Below the pieces are notes generated by a model. The model did not search any database. It was not told the origin of the DNA and saw nothing but the letters and a program-made list of their open reading frames with translations. From CAWKAV01 sp963847735 (lineage in GTDB: Bacteria; Desulfobacterota; Desulfuromonadia; Desulfuromonadales; BM103): a stretch of DNA of 33,907 bases. The stretch is taken from the NCBI GenBank assembly GCA_963847735.1, contig CAWKAV010000012.1, positions 1 through 33,907 of the forward strand, given 5' to 3'. Positions within the stretch are counted from its first letter, which is position 1. Each line of letters opens with the position of its first letter. The position numbers and the translations under genes were made by a program. Below, one piece after another: positions 24,701-33,171 of the stretch.

Positions 24701-27700
24701 GGTGACCACGGCCAGATTGTCCGTCGTGCCTGTCGTATCGACTGGCAGAACGCCGGCGGTCGTGTCTGCCGGTCCATTTATCAGGAAACCACTCTGCAGG
24801 GGCGATACCCCGACGGCAGGGTCGGCGACCGGATTGCCGTTCAAAGTCGTGCTGTCGGGCAGGTAGGACGTGTTGGCGGGCGTGTAATCTTGCAGCACAA
24901 CGCCGACAGCATTCTCATCGCCAATATTTTTGACCGAAATGGTGTAGCGGACCGCTTCACCGGCCATCAAAATATTCGGGTCACCGTCCAGGATAGCCGA
25001 AGTTTTCAGGACCTCGAAAGCCGGCGCAGAATTGATCAGTGTAGGGGTGGGGTCCTGGTCGCCGTCGGCAGCAGGATTCATGTCATCACTGAGCCGCAGC
25101 GTTTGTCCGGCTGCGACCAGCTCCGCCTGATTCAAAACCAGCGTACCGTTGTTTATGACCGGGGCCAGTTGTACAGTGAACTCGATCGCCACGGTTTCAC
25201 CGGCAGCAATCGCCAGGTCACGGATGTCGACCAGGCCGGTCCCTTTGCTCCCGCCTGATGCATCGGTGCTGGATGTGTCGACGCCTGCCGGAACGGATGT
25301 CAGCACCAGGCTGCCGGGAACGAAGTACAACGGGTCGTCAGGCTGGAGGCTCTCAAGATTGTCCAGCAATGACAGGCCAGCAAACGCGACTGTGCCGGTA
25401 TTGGTAATTTCCACCCTGTATCTCAAGAGATCACCCGGGATCGCCTCACTCCCGTCGCCTCCTGTGGATTGGTTAAATACGGTTTTACGGAAGGTCAGGC
25501 TGCTGACAATGTCGATGGTCGGGTCATTGATGTCTGAGGTCGCCGGGTCATCGGACGGCTGCTCCGGGAAATTGTTGTTGCCAGCCCCGGCACCATTCAG
25601 GAAGCCCTGGTTGGAGATGACCGACCCGCTTACGGCATCCTCGTCGACTTGAACATCGAAGCTGATCGTCGCAACGTTGTCGGCGGACGCCGTAGCATCG
25701 GCACGCATGACTCCGGGGCTTGGATCGTCCGATGCATTGATGGCAAAACCGCCGGACAATGGCGATGTCCCTGCAACCGGGTCGGCGACAGGGTCACCGT
25801 TCAGGGTGGTGCTGCCGGCAATATAGGTCGTGCCTGCAGGGATATCGTCTCGCAACACCACGTCTTTCGCGTGCTCAGTGCCGATATTTTTGACCGTGAT
25901 GGTGTAACGCAATTGATCCCCGGCAAACACAATCTCCGGCGAACCGGTCAGGCTTACGGAAGTTTTCTCGAAACGCCATTCAGGAGCTGACGAGATCAGG
26001 GTTTGAGTCGGATCCTCATCATTGGGCAGGTTGGGGTCGTCACTGGGGACGGATCCCAGGCCAACCAGAAAGAGCTGGGCCTGGTTCAAAACCAGCGTGT
26101 CGTCCGTGATCACCGGGGCTAATCGTACAGTGAACTCAATGTTCAGGGTTTCCCCTCCATCCAGTGTCAAATCACGGATGTCGACAAGACCGCTGCCCGC
26201 GCTCCCGCCATTCGGATCACTTGCGTCGACCCCGGAATGACCAGGGCTCACAGTCAGGCTGCCGGGAACGAAAAGAGGTGGATCGTTCAGCAGGTCAAGT
26301 TCGTCGACAATAAAAAACCCGGCCGGGGCCGTACTGATATTGGTGACCTGCAAGCGGTATCGCAGAGTATCGCCTGGACTGGCATTGCTTCCCGGGTCCT
26401 CGCCGGTGGTTTCGTTAATGACTGATTTACTGAAGACAACTTCCGGGGCAATGCCTGTGGTGGTCGCATAGACGGGGCCAATACAGTAATCATTCGGTGC
26501 AGCAATGTCCGGGCAGCCGTCTCCGGTGCGCTCGTACGAGCTGAGATCATCCAGAGAGGTCCAGTCGCCCCGGACACCGTTTTCGATCAGACCACCTGGC
26601 CCGCTCACGACCTGGACCAGAGAGTGATAGGTAATCACCAGGACCTGTCCGGCAAAAACATCCAGGCTGCTGTCGCCATTGTTGCGACCCCAGGTTAGCA
26701 GGCCGGTCGCAGCACCTGCAGGAAGCGGCACGAAACCGGAGACGGCAACGGTATCGATTGTCGCCGTCGGTGTGAACGTGGTATCGAGCGCCAGTCCGGC
26801 CGGCATAGCATCGACGATATTCACATCGAACGCCGTAGAGTTGGTGCTGCCTGTATTGATGAGAGTCAGTTGATATTCCAGGACATCGCCAGCGACAGGC
26901 GGATCGGCAGGCCCTTTGCCGGGCGTAACATTCGACAAGGTTTTTGTCAGGGTCAGGTCAGGTTCAGAGACAGTAACCAGGGCCGTCGCCGCTGTGAGCG
27001 TTTCCAGACCACCGGTTTCACCATTCACGTAGCTGACTTCGACGCCGTTTTGCAGCATGTCGCCGGAGTCGGTGTCGAGATCGTTATTGACGCGGGCGAA
27101 ATAATCAATCCGGATGACGGGATCGAGTTCGTTGAGGCTTGAATCGTCTTCATTCCGGGTGACGACGTCGCCGATGTCCCAGGTCGCACTGCCGCTGGTG
27201 CCGTCGATCGGTGCGGCGTTGAAAGCGGCTTCGGCAGGCGGCTGTCCGTTTATTGAAGCGATCCCGGTAAAGGTGTAGCGGACATCAAATCCTGCATTGT
27301 TGGCGAGTACGTAACTTAAACCGGCCGTGTCGAGATTGTCCGTGGCGATCACATTCGTACTCAACCCTTCCGGAAAAGCAATCTCGACCCTGAACGGCTT
27401 ATGTGCACCGATGGTTGGAATTATCGCTGGCTGCAGATCGGTTTTGGCCAGGGTGATCGGAGGAACACTCACCTGGCCGGCGGCCGTCGCTTCATAATCG
27501 TTGACCGTCTGACCGCTGTTTGGCAGCGTGCCGATACGCATCCCGTCCGGGTTGCCATTCTCACCGATAACACCATTACTGTTCAGTGCCGTGGTCTGAT
27601 CAGGCAATGATGTCCAGCCTGCCTGTATCGTGTTGTTCAAGAGTTCGAGTGGCTTGACGTTCACATCGACACGCACGTCAAAGCTGAAACTGATCGTTGC

Positions 27701-30700
27701 GCCGACAGCAATACCGTTTGGCAGCTGCCAACTGAAGATTGGCCTGTTGTTTCCAAGGGTCGCTGTATCTGCGGTATCCGGCGGATCTTGTCCGCCCGGA
27801 TTACCCAGATAATTCAGGCCTGTACCGACAAGGTCATCCAGGACGCGTAGGTTGTAAGCTGTCGCAGCACCGTTATTGGTGGCTGTTACCGTCACCGCCA
27901 GGATGTCACCCGCATCAGCTTCGGTCACATCGAATGTTTTGGTCAGGGCGATGAGCGGTTCACTCACGACAACATCTGTTTGGGCGATATCGTAAGAAAC
28001 CAAGGTGCCGGTTTCGTCAAGATATTCTGCTGTCGTGACGGTTGCTGGATGCCCGTTTGAGATCACTTCACCGTTGTTGGTCCCCGGGGTATTCTCAACC
28101 CGGGCAACAAAATAAATCGAGAAATCATACCGGCTGACGCCGTCTCCCATGGTCAGGCGCTGGTCACCGAAATCCCACTGGACAAGATTGTCTGTACAGG
28201 TCGGCCTGATATTGCCACCCGGTTCAAATCCGGCGTCGGCATAGGGCGCTATGTCGAGATTGACATTCGGCGCCTCTGCGCAGCTCAACCCGGCAGGTAG
28301 TTCGTCGCGGATCACAAAGTTGCGCAACAAGGCTACGGGCAACAGGGTATTGATACTGTACTCTACCTCCTCGCCGATTGAGACAGGTTGTGGCCCGGGA
28401 ACGGTCAAGAGGGGCGTGATTGAAAGATTTACGATGCGTTTCGGCTGTGTCACCACGGGGATGACCTGCACGCGTGCCAGGGTCGATTCAGTGACGTAAG
28501 TACGCGCACCACCTATGTTGCTGTTGGGGCGCTGTGGAGCACTCTGGCTGCCGAATTCGCCGGCAAGGCTGTCGTAGGTCGCTTCGACCGTGTTGCTGAA
28601 CGTCTGCAGCGGTGCCGAATCGTCATCGTAGTCGACACGGTAATACAGAACGACTGACTGGCCGGGGTCGATACGCTGCAGCGCGGAGCTATGGAGGTGC
28701 GAAAAGGTGATCCGGGCCGGGATACCGTTCTTGACCTGGTTGTCTCCGATGGTCCCTTCACCATTCGTATCATCCACACCGAACGTCGTGTCACCGTCAT
28801 TGTCCAGGCCGTCGCCATCAAAAGGGAAGACGTAGGCAAGGTCGCTGTTGTCGAGTCGATCGGTGACGATCACATCATAGGCCGGGGCGCGTTGTACCCC
28901 GTCACTGATCTGCTCGTTGGTCAAGGTAATGCGGTAAAGATAAGTACTGTAGGCGTCTCCGTCATCGGCGACCGGCACGAAGTTGCTGCATGAGGGCCCT
29001 CTGCCGTAGAGGGTTTCGTTGCACACTTCCTTGACCACGTCGATGGATGGCTCGGTCACGGTAAGATCGACACGACGGATTGCTTCATTCGGGTAACCGA
29101 CAGTGTCCGGTCCGAGTCCGTACTGTTCGGTCAAACCGGTATTATCGTTCCTGAAGGTCGCATCAAAGGTCGAGACCAAGACATTGTGGCTGTTTGCGGC
29201 ATGCACATTCGGTGGCAAGCGTTGATCAACAAGTTTGTTCAGCAACCGTGTTTTTGTATCGATCACAAACCATTCATCGGCGACTTTGATCTGTTCGCTG
29301 TCGGGGACATTGAAACGCCAGTCGAACCAGCCTTCATCCAGCGATTCAAGGCCGGTCGGGCTCAATGCCACGTTCCGGATCAGCGAGGTAGACTGTGCAT
29401 AGGGGTCTGAGCTGTCAATGTAAGCCTGGCCATCGGGAACAACATCGACGACATCGATATTCTGAACCGCAATATAGGAAAACCCGGGGGTTTTGAAACC
29501 AAACCAGCCTCCCGTCTCGATGTGGAATATACATTCTTCACCGATCTGCACTTTTTCGTAGCCGTTGTCATCAAAGGTCGGCGGGTTGTTTTCGTTGCAG
29601 GTGCCGACTTGACCCTTTTTCAGGTTGAAGCCGATGACGCGCGCCCATGTTGCATCCATTGAATAATTGTTGGCTCGATCTAGTTCACCATCGGCACGGA
29701 GGATCGGTGCCGGAAACCAGAGCGGTGTGCCGTCGCTCAAAGTGATCTCTCCCACGACATCGGCCCGCAAGCTGAGATCGTCGATAAGGAGACGGGCCGG
29801 ATCCGTGGTTTTCCTGACGTCGAAATTGAACGTGATTGTCTCGAACGGGGCAATAACCGCGGGAGACCGGCATTCGTAAACCGTCGCCGATGACGGGATC
29901 GGCGTCGGTTGGACCCAGACTTTCAAAGGCTCCGGTTGATTTGGTGACCCGGACAATGACACCTGACTGCAGCCGTCCGGAGCATTAACAACCTCCATGG
30001 TCGCGCCGAAACTGACAAAGGCATGGTAATCGGCGGCATCGTGTCCGCCGTTGTTGGTCAAAAGGATTGGCAGGGTCAGAAGTTGATCAGGATCGTTGGT
30101 CAGGATGAAGACCTCCCCGCCGACTTCTATATCGAGGTCTTCCGGGAAGGCCGGAATCTCCGAGCCCGCAGGATTGCCGTTGCCGTTGCCCGTCAGAACT
30201 AGGGTCTGGCTACCTTGTGATGAACAAAAAAGATCAAAATCAACGGTCAGCGTGTTCGTCAGGGGTGTCTGATAGTCCGGGTCGGTCGCCGTGGTTGCAT
30301 ATTCCTCAGGGTTCACGTCAAGGTTGGCTTGACGATCGTAATAATCAGATTCGATCAAAACGACACGGAAACGCACAACAGCGACATCGCCATGGCGCAA
30401 CATGTTGACCTGGTCGGAATATATCGGGTGGCTTACTCCATTGCTCGTCAAGTCGAATTCCGGAGCGATATTGGCAAGCGGGTCAACCGTGTTTTCGTTG
30501 GTCCACGTCAGTGTATCGACCATACCGTCGTAGCTGAGACCGTAGGCCGGGGTTACATCAATTTGCGGCCTGAAGGTCGAATCCACCACGTATTCCGGCG
30601 GCAGGAGATCGGCAAGATGGATGTTTTTCACGCTGCCGCCACTGTTGTTTCGAATCACAATGGTCATCGTCCCCTTGCTGCCGACCGGCTGCGACGTGTT

Positions 30701-31924
30701 GGTTCCGGTCAGCCGGCGTTCTACGTTAAGGACAGGATGATTGTCGTTGTACCGGGAATAGAAAGCTGCGCTATCGGCAGGAACGAGGCCCGTCGATGTT
30801 TGTGTGAGGCCTCCTGCAGGTGGTTGTGCTCCGCAACCCCACTGAACGTCGTCTACCCTGTTTGTTTTAACGGTTTCGCAAGAGCCGCTGCCGGTAATCT
30901 TGCCGACCAGATAGATAAAAGCCTGGCCCCCGGCTTCTACATCGACCTCATAGCCATCAAAAGAGCTTGCCATGTCCCCGAACGGGTTGGTGACCACAAA
31001 ATTGTTGATGGTGTTGCCGACCGCAACACAACCCGACGCAGAGCCAACGCCATCATTTGCCGCGATAGTATTGGCCGCCCCTTCAGTCGGGCAGGCATGA
31101 CTGATGAGCATGCTTCCAGATTCCATCTGGTCATCGAGACGAAGGTCCTGCAAGTCTGCCAAGCCGCGATTGCCGACCCGGATACGCCAGACGACGTCAT
31201 CGTCGTTGTTGCCGTATACCGGGTCGCTCTGGGAATTACGCCGTTGTCCCGCATCGTAGTTCCAGCCTGTTTTGGAGATCTCCGGGATCGGTTCGCGTAA
31301 CGGCAGGGTGTCCCGAGCAATCTGCGGGGAATCGTTGCAGTCCGAATCAGTCGAAAAAGCCAGCGTCGCTTCCAGGGCACGGTCCGCATCAAGCAGCCCT
31401 TCCGGGTCGGTGGTGCGCCGTACGGCAAAAGTGATTGAGACAGAGTTAAACTGGTTGGGATTCCTGCGAGATTCCAGAAGTGCGAGTGCCGGGATCTGAG
31501 CTGAGCTGAAAGTTAGTCTTGAACCACCATTACTAATAACGGGCGGTTGCAAGCCGTTTCGGATCGGGCCATTATTAACACGATAAGTGATCGGGTCCGG
31601 GGCCGCAGGATCATACCTCAGGCCCGAAACCCCCAGGTTTTCTTCAATCGTCAGATTTGTCATGATCGCGCCGGGGAGATCCGGAGCGAAGGGGTCGAAC
31701 GGGTCGATCGTGTAACGATAGGGGTTGGCAACCTCGATGGTTACATACCCGTAACTGCACAGTTCGCAGAAGCTTATGTTTAAATCGTGATCGATAAAAG
31801 GGGGCGGATTGCTTTTGAGATCGCAGGGAGCAGCGTGAATCCCGACGGGATACGACAATATGCCAAGAACACCCAACAGAGTGAAAATCAGCTGCTTCAA
31901 AATTTTCCGCACGCTTTGCGTCAT
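21776..31924 (-). CDS. Giant DUF11-repeat surface protein
   Basis: This 3382-aa exported protein has a signal peptide (cleavage after GIHAA, about residue 32). The ATG at 31924 is preferred over one two codons upstream because the GAGAG stretch is then correctly spaced. About fourteen DUF11-type Ig-like units follow, each with the pattern K-T/S, then GD-x-L-x-Y-x-I-x-V-x-N, then a D-x-L-P-A-G-like turn and Y-I-x-x-S. Near 2750-2830 there is an SdrD B-like or carboxypeptidase-regulatory module (NGHVWHDADLD), with another near 3190 (IGKVFDDRNLSGQQDPGEEG). The C-terminal ~110 residues are helical and end in IETEVFWRRGG, vaguely like an OmpA-type fold. No sortase or T9SS sorting signal was seen. 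DUF11 stalks are extended, adhesive or structural cell-surface fibres. The gene is headed by two tandem c-di-GMP riboswitches. Confidence 0.9.
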   Translation of the reverse strand: MTQSVRKILKQLIFTLLGVLGILSYPVGIHAAPCDLKSNPPPFIDHDLNISFCELCSYGYVTIEVANPYRYTIDPFDPFAPDLPGAIMTNLTIEENLGVSGLRYDPAAPDPITYRVNNGPIRNGLQPPVISNGGSRLTFSSAQIPALALLESRRNPNQFNSVSITFAVRRTTDPEGLLDADRALEATLAFSTDSDCNDSPQIARDTLPLREPIPEISKTGWNYDAGQRRNSQSDPVYGNNDDDVVWRIRVGNRGLADLQDLRLDDQMESGSMLISHACPTEGAANTIAANDGVGSASGCVAVGNTINNFVVTNPFGDMASSFDGYEVDVEAGGQAFIYLVGKITGSGSCETVKTNRVDDVQWGCGAQPPAGGLTQTSTGLVPADSAAFYSRYNDNHPVLNVERRLTGTNTSQPVGSKGTMTIVIRNNSGGSVKNIHLADLLPPEYVVDSTFRPQIDVTPAYGLSYDGMVDTLTWTNENTVDPLANIAPEFDLTSNGVSHPIYSDQVNMLRHGDVAVVRFRVVLIESDYYDRQANLDVNPEEYATTATDPDYQTPLTNTLTVDFDLFCSSQGSQTLVLTGNGNGNPAGSEIPAFPEDLDIEVGGEVFILTNDPDQLLTLPILLTNNGGHDAADYHAFVSFGATMEVVNAPDGCSQVSLSGSPNQPEPLKVWVQPTPIPSSATVYECRSPAVIAPFETITFNFDVRKTTDPARLLIDDLSLRADVVGEITLSDGTPLWFPAPILRADGELDRANNYSMDATWARVIGFNLKKGQVGTCNENNPPTFDDNGYEKVQIGEECIFHIETGGWFGFKTPGFSYIAVQNIDVVDVVPDGQAYIDSSDPYAQSTSLIRNVALSPTGLESLDEGWFDWRFNVPDSEQIKVADEWFVIDTKTRLLNKLVDQRLPPNVHAANSHNVLVSTFDATFRNDNTGLTEQYGLGPDTVGYPNEAIRRVDLTVTEPSIDVVKEVCNETLYGRGPSCSNFVPVADDGDAYSTYLYRITLTNEQISDGVQRAPAYDVIVTDRLDNSDLAYVFPFDGDGLDNDGDTTFGVDDTNGEGTIGDNQVKNGIPARITFSHLHSSALQRIDPGQSVVLYYRVDYDDDSAPLQTFSNTVEATYDSLAGEFGSQSAPQRPNSNIGGARTYVTESTLARVQVIPVVTQPKRIVNLSITPLLTVPGPQPVSIGEEVEYSINTLLPVALLRNFVIRDELPAGLSCAEAPNVNLDIAPYADAGFEPGGNIRPTCTDNLVQWDFGDQRLTMGDGVSRYDFSIYFVARVENTPGTNNGEVISNGHPATVTTAEYLDETGTLVSYDIAQTDVVVSEPLIALTKTFDVTEADAGDILAVTVTATNNGAATAYNLRVLDDLVGTGLNYLGNPGGQDPPDTADTATLGNNRPIFSWQLPNGIAVGATISFSFDVRVDVNVKPLELLNNTIQAGWTSLPDQTTALNSNGVIGENGNPDGMRIGTLPNSGQTVNDYEATAAGQVSVPPITLAKTDLQPAIIPTIGAHKPFRVEIAFPEGLSTNVIATDNLDTAGLSYVLANNAGFDVRYTFTGIASINGQPPAEAAFNAAPIDGTSGSATWDIGDVVTRNEDDSSLNELDPVIRIDYFARVNNDLDTDSGDMLQNGVEVSYVNGETGGLETLTAATALVTVSEPDLTLTKTLSNVTPGKGPADPPVAGDVLEYQLTLINTGSTNSTAFDVNIVDAMPAGLALDTTFTPTATIDTVAVSGFVPLPAGAATGLLTWGRNNGDSSLDVFAGQVLVITYHSLVQVVSGPGGLIENGVRGDWTSLDDLSSYERTGDGCPDIAAPNDYCIGPVYATTTGIAPEVVFSKSVINETTGEDPGSNASPGDTLRYRLQVTNISTAPAGFFIVDELDLLNDPPLFVPGSLTVSPGHSGVDASDPNGGSAGSGLVDIRDLTLDGGETLNIEFTVRLAPVITDDTLVLNQAQLFLVGLGSVPSDDPNLPNDEDPTQTLISSAPEWRFEKTSVSLTGSPEIVFAGDQLRYTITVKNIGTEHAKDVVLRDDIPAGTTYIAGSTTLNGDPVADPVAGTSPLSGGFAINASDDPSPGVMRADATASADNVATISFDVQVDEDAVSGSVISNQGFLNGAGAGNNNFPEQPSDDPATSDINDPTIDIVSSLTFRKTVFNQSTGGDGSEAIPGDLLRYRVEITNTGTVAFAGLSLLDNLESLQPDDPLYFVPGSLVLTSVPAGVDTSSTDASGGSKGTGLVDIRDLAIAAGETVAIEFTVQLAPVINNGTLVLNQAELVAAGQTLRLSDDMNPAADGDQDPTPTLINSAPAFEVLKTSAILDGDPNILMAGEAVRYTISVKNIGDENAVGVVLQDYTPANTSYLPDSTTLNGNPVADPAVGVSPLQSGFLINGPADTTAGVLPVDTTGTTDNLAVVTFDVLVNGDVADGTIIANQGFVNAEGTGSGPTPQQPSDDPDTAVPDDPTRDIVGNLPLVDAHKTVQLVGDPGGIVNPADVLRYTITVTNAWSTAATGVVFTDTVPADTSYIADSVRLNGLPVGQPDGGVSPLISGIDISSSDLAPPVQGSGQGTLSPRTMAVITFDVRVDPGVATGTVISNQGVVSNNELPDELTDADGIDTNGDQPTQVVVGDVPRLSIIKEVFVVDGTTAEPGRTLEYVIRVANFGSLPATNVILTDDLGPLAGQVSYIGNSASMNGSATGVAYAGTMLTAAYSDYYGDLPPGTEILLRFRVQIDPAMLAGATITNTGVVTWNDPAETAAASVSLDVGGSPGSAILNGHVWHDADLDSVRGASDFDLEGWSVNLFSNSRLLATVLTDAAGSYRLSGLSEMGGPYELYFRAAGARPDTPSLGHAISPFTNGPQQISDIVVSSGSNLQNLNLPITPNGVVYNSVQRTSVAGTRLTMLNAANNAPLPGQCFEDPLQQGQVTATDGFYKFDLNFSDPSCPAGAAYRIDITPPQNGYEDNLSQIIAPGSEPTLPFSVPSCPGSPDDAIPATEYCEITTSARPPPTSIRPETAETRYFLNFILSDGSNLVSINALSAIAISGPMPGHSQVFNNHLPIDPVLDGAVTISKTSSLINVSKGQLVPYTITLTNRYSAPLFDIGIVDTFPPGFKYVEGSAHLNGRSYEPQVVGQQLIWDDIDLEFDDQQVLQLLLVVGAGVSEDEYVNRAQAFNSATRRAISGVATATVRVVPDPTFDCTDVIGKVFDDRNLSGQQDPGEEGLPGVQVVTARGLIGTTDQHGRFHITCAMVPDEDRGSNFILKLDDHTLPTGYRLSTENPRVQRVTRGKAMKFNFGATIHRVVGLDFADAVFESEKTDLRVQWRAKLRVLIEELKKAPSVLRLSYLADVERESLVRDRLDTLRDEIARLWDLADGDYPLPIETEVFWRRGGPP
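24246..24253 (-). other. KOPS-like octamer
   Basis: CCCTGCCC on the plus strand is GGGCAGGG on the minus strand, inside the DUF11 gene and pointing towards the putative dif. Confidence 0.35.
24530..26440 (-). repeat. Tandem ~0.95-kb intragenic repeat in the DUF11 gene
   Basis: Two consecutive two-domain units, about 25496-26440 and 24530-25495, encode near-parallel protein. Both contain a K-T/S-V start, GSL/GST turns, the shared SGTGLVDIRDL-type segment, then KTS...LRYTI/VRYTI and QPSDDP endings. The copies clearly arose by internal duplication and have diverged; a partial third unit follows on the low-coordinate side. Edges are approximate. Confidence 0.65.
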
Positions 31925-31965
31925 TGACATCTCTCAGTTGCAACTTCCCGATGGGAAACCCATTT

Positions 31966-32008
31966 CAAAAAACAAAAGCGCCCAATCTTCTGCCGAAGAT
32001 GAGCGCCC
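31966..32008 (-). terminator. Expression-platform terminator of riboswitch 1
   Basis: On the minus strand the arms GCGCTCATCTTC and GAAGATTGGGCGC form a hairpin followed by TTTTGTTTTTT, about 40 nt before the DUF11 start codon. The 5' arm contains TCATCTTCGG, complementary to the aptamer 3' segment CCGAAGAGATGA with a 2-nt bulge. Confidence 0.8.
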
Positions 32009-32044
32009 GGGGAATTGGCCTGCCGCCGGAATCCAAGATACGCT

Positions 32045-32131
32045 TCATCTCTTCGGCAACCCGGCCATCCTGAACAGTCAGGATCCGTAGCTTTGCGTCA
32101 CCAGATTGCTCTGGCTTTGCCCTTTCGGAGC
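32045..32131 (-). ncRNA. Cyclic-di-GMP-I (GEMM-I) riboswitch aptamer, proximal copy
   Basis: On the minus strand this carries AAGGGCAAAG, then a P2 hairpin CCAGA-GCAA-TCTGG with a GNRA loop, the invariant GACGCAAAGC, a P3 hairpin around CCTGACTGTTCAGG, and GGGTTGCCGA. All are GEMM-I landmarks in the correct order. The middle G of the GGG (the position that is A in cGAMP-selective variants) is G, so c-di-GMP is the predicted ligand. It stands between riboswitch 2 and the DUF11 gene. Confidence 0.92.
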
Positions 32132-32187
32132 TGTTTTTGTTATCTAACGCCTATCGTCTTCTAAAAACCCTTATCCGGTGGCCCAAA

Positions 32188-32226
32188 ATAAAAAAGCGCC
32201 CGATCTTCTGCCGAAGATGAGCGCTC
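32188..32226 (-). terminator. Expression-platform terminator of riboswitch 2
   Basis: The minus-strand hairpin AGCGCTCATCTTC / GAAGATCGGGCGCT is followed by TTTTTTATTTT. It sits about 60 nt upstream of aptamer 1, so RNA polymerase must pass it before reaching the second aptamer. Confidence 0.85.
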
Positions 32227-32263
32227 AAGGAATTCGCCAACTGCCGAGATCCAAGATGGTGCC

Positions 32264-32352
32264 TCATCTCTTCGGTAACCCGGCTATCCTGAACAGTCAG
32301 GACCCGTAGCTTTGCGTCACCAGATTGCTCTGGCTTTGCCCTTATCGGAGAC
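32264..32352 (-). ncRNA. Cyclic-di-GMP-I (GEMM-I) riboswitch aptamer, distal tandem copy
   Basis: It has the same landmarks as the proximal copy: ATAAGGGCAAAG, a P2 hairpin with GCAA loop, GACGCAAAGC, P3, and GGGTTACCGA. It differs from the proximal aptamer at about three positions over the ~75-nt core, so the two are recent duplicates. The flanking UCUC and GAGA ends can pair as P1. G is retained at the ligand-discriminating position. Confidence 0.93.
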
Positions 32353-32479
32353 ATGTTTCTGTTATATTCAATATTTAATCGATAAAAATTGCTCCGGTTA
32401 TCTTCGATCCTGCCATGGAAATCGTCATGGAAAAATCAATCCATGTACCCTGCAAAGCTTTTCCCCGACGTGGTAGCGA

Positions 32480-33004
32480 TTAATTGAGCAACTTGAATTC
32501 AGCACGGCGGTTCTTGGCCCAGGCCATTTCATTGCTCGCCGTATCAAGCGGCATCTCCTCACCATAGGAAATGGTCTTCAGACGTTGCGGTTCAATCCCG
32601 AGTGACACCAGGTAAGCCCTGACCGACTGGGCTCGCCGCTCACCAAGCGACAGGTTGTATTCGTCAGATCCGCGATCATCGCAATGTCCTTCTATACTGA
32701 CCTTTAAATCGGGAGCAAGCTGCAGGACCGCTGCATTGGCAGACAAGATGTTGCGGGCCTGTGCGGATAAAGTTGCCTGATCGTAATCAAAGCGAATCTG
32801 TTCCAGGGCAATCGGGGCCGGGGTGGTTTGGACCGGTTGTTTCTCCATGACTGGCTCCACGGCAGCATCTGACTGCGTTGTTGAGGGTGCCGGGGCATTG
32901 TTTGCGTCACTCACGACATCATTTGCCTGGGGCTTTGCGCACCCGGTGACAAGCAATGCACCAAGCAGGGCCAACAGGATAGTACTTACGATGGGCTTGT
33001 TCAT
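32480..33004 (-). CDS. pal: Pal-like peptidoglycan-associated outer-membrane lipoprotein
   Basis: This 174-aa lipoprotein has the signal LLALLGALLVTGC, acylated C22 and Ala at +2, so it should go to the outer membrane. A Pro/Ala/Gln-rich linker (about 23-72) leads to an OmpA-like domain (about 73-174). That domain reads IRFDYDQATL, IEGHCDDRGSDEYNLSLGER and RRAQSV, then the NRRAEF end typical of Pal. The start is the ATG at 33004, preceded by AAAGGAG; an in-frame ATG 90 nt upstream lacks a ribosome-binding site and would put non-signal sequence first. Unlike classical pal it is not beside tolB. It has its own c-di-GMP riboswitch, and no strong terminator separates it from the tandem riboswitches and giant operon downstream. 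Confidence 0.92.
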   Translation of the reverse strand: MNKPIVSTILLALLGALLVTGCAKPQANDVVSDANNAPAPSTTQSDAAVEPVMEKQPVQTTPAPIALEQIRFDYDQATLSAQARNILSANAAVLQLAPDLKVSIEGHCDDRGSDEYNLSLGERRAQSVRAYLVSLGIEPQRLKTISYGEEMPLDTASNEMAWAKNRRAEFKLLN

Positions 33005-33093
33005 TTTTTCACTCTCCTTTGTAATGTTATCAACAGCCAATACGCAACAATCGAACACTCGACTGGGGACGTCACCGGAGAAAGGTTGTCGCA

Positions 33094-33135
33094 AAAACAG
33101 GAAAAGCGCTCATCCTCTACCGAAGATGAGCGCTT
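33094..33135 (-). terminator. Expression-platform terminator of riboswitch 3
   Basis: On the minus strand AAGCGCTCATC (33125-33135) pairs perfectly with GATGAGCGCTT (33104-33114), followed by a T-rich stretch (TTTTCCTGTTTTT). The 10-mer TCATCTTCGG shared with the other two platforms is kept although its last five bases lie in the loop here, which argues for pairing with the aptamer 3' segment. Confidence 0.8.
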
Positions 33136-33171
33136 CTTGAATACCTCTGTAGCCGGGTTCCAAGAAATGTG

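Noticed and set aside
32353..32479. A terminator between pal and the tandem riboswitches
   Set aside because: Only a weak CATGGA/TCCATG hairpin with the T-run inside its loop is visible, which is not convincing.
33005..33094. Upstream in-frame start for pal
   Set aside because: The extra 30 residues are not signal-like and would destroy the lipoprotein signal. The ATG at 33004 has AAAGGAG.
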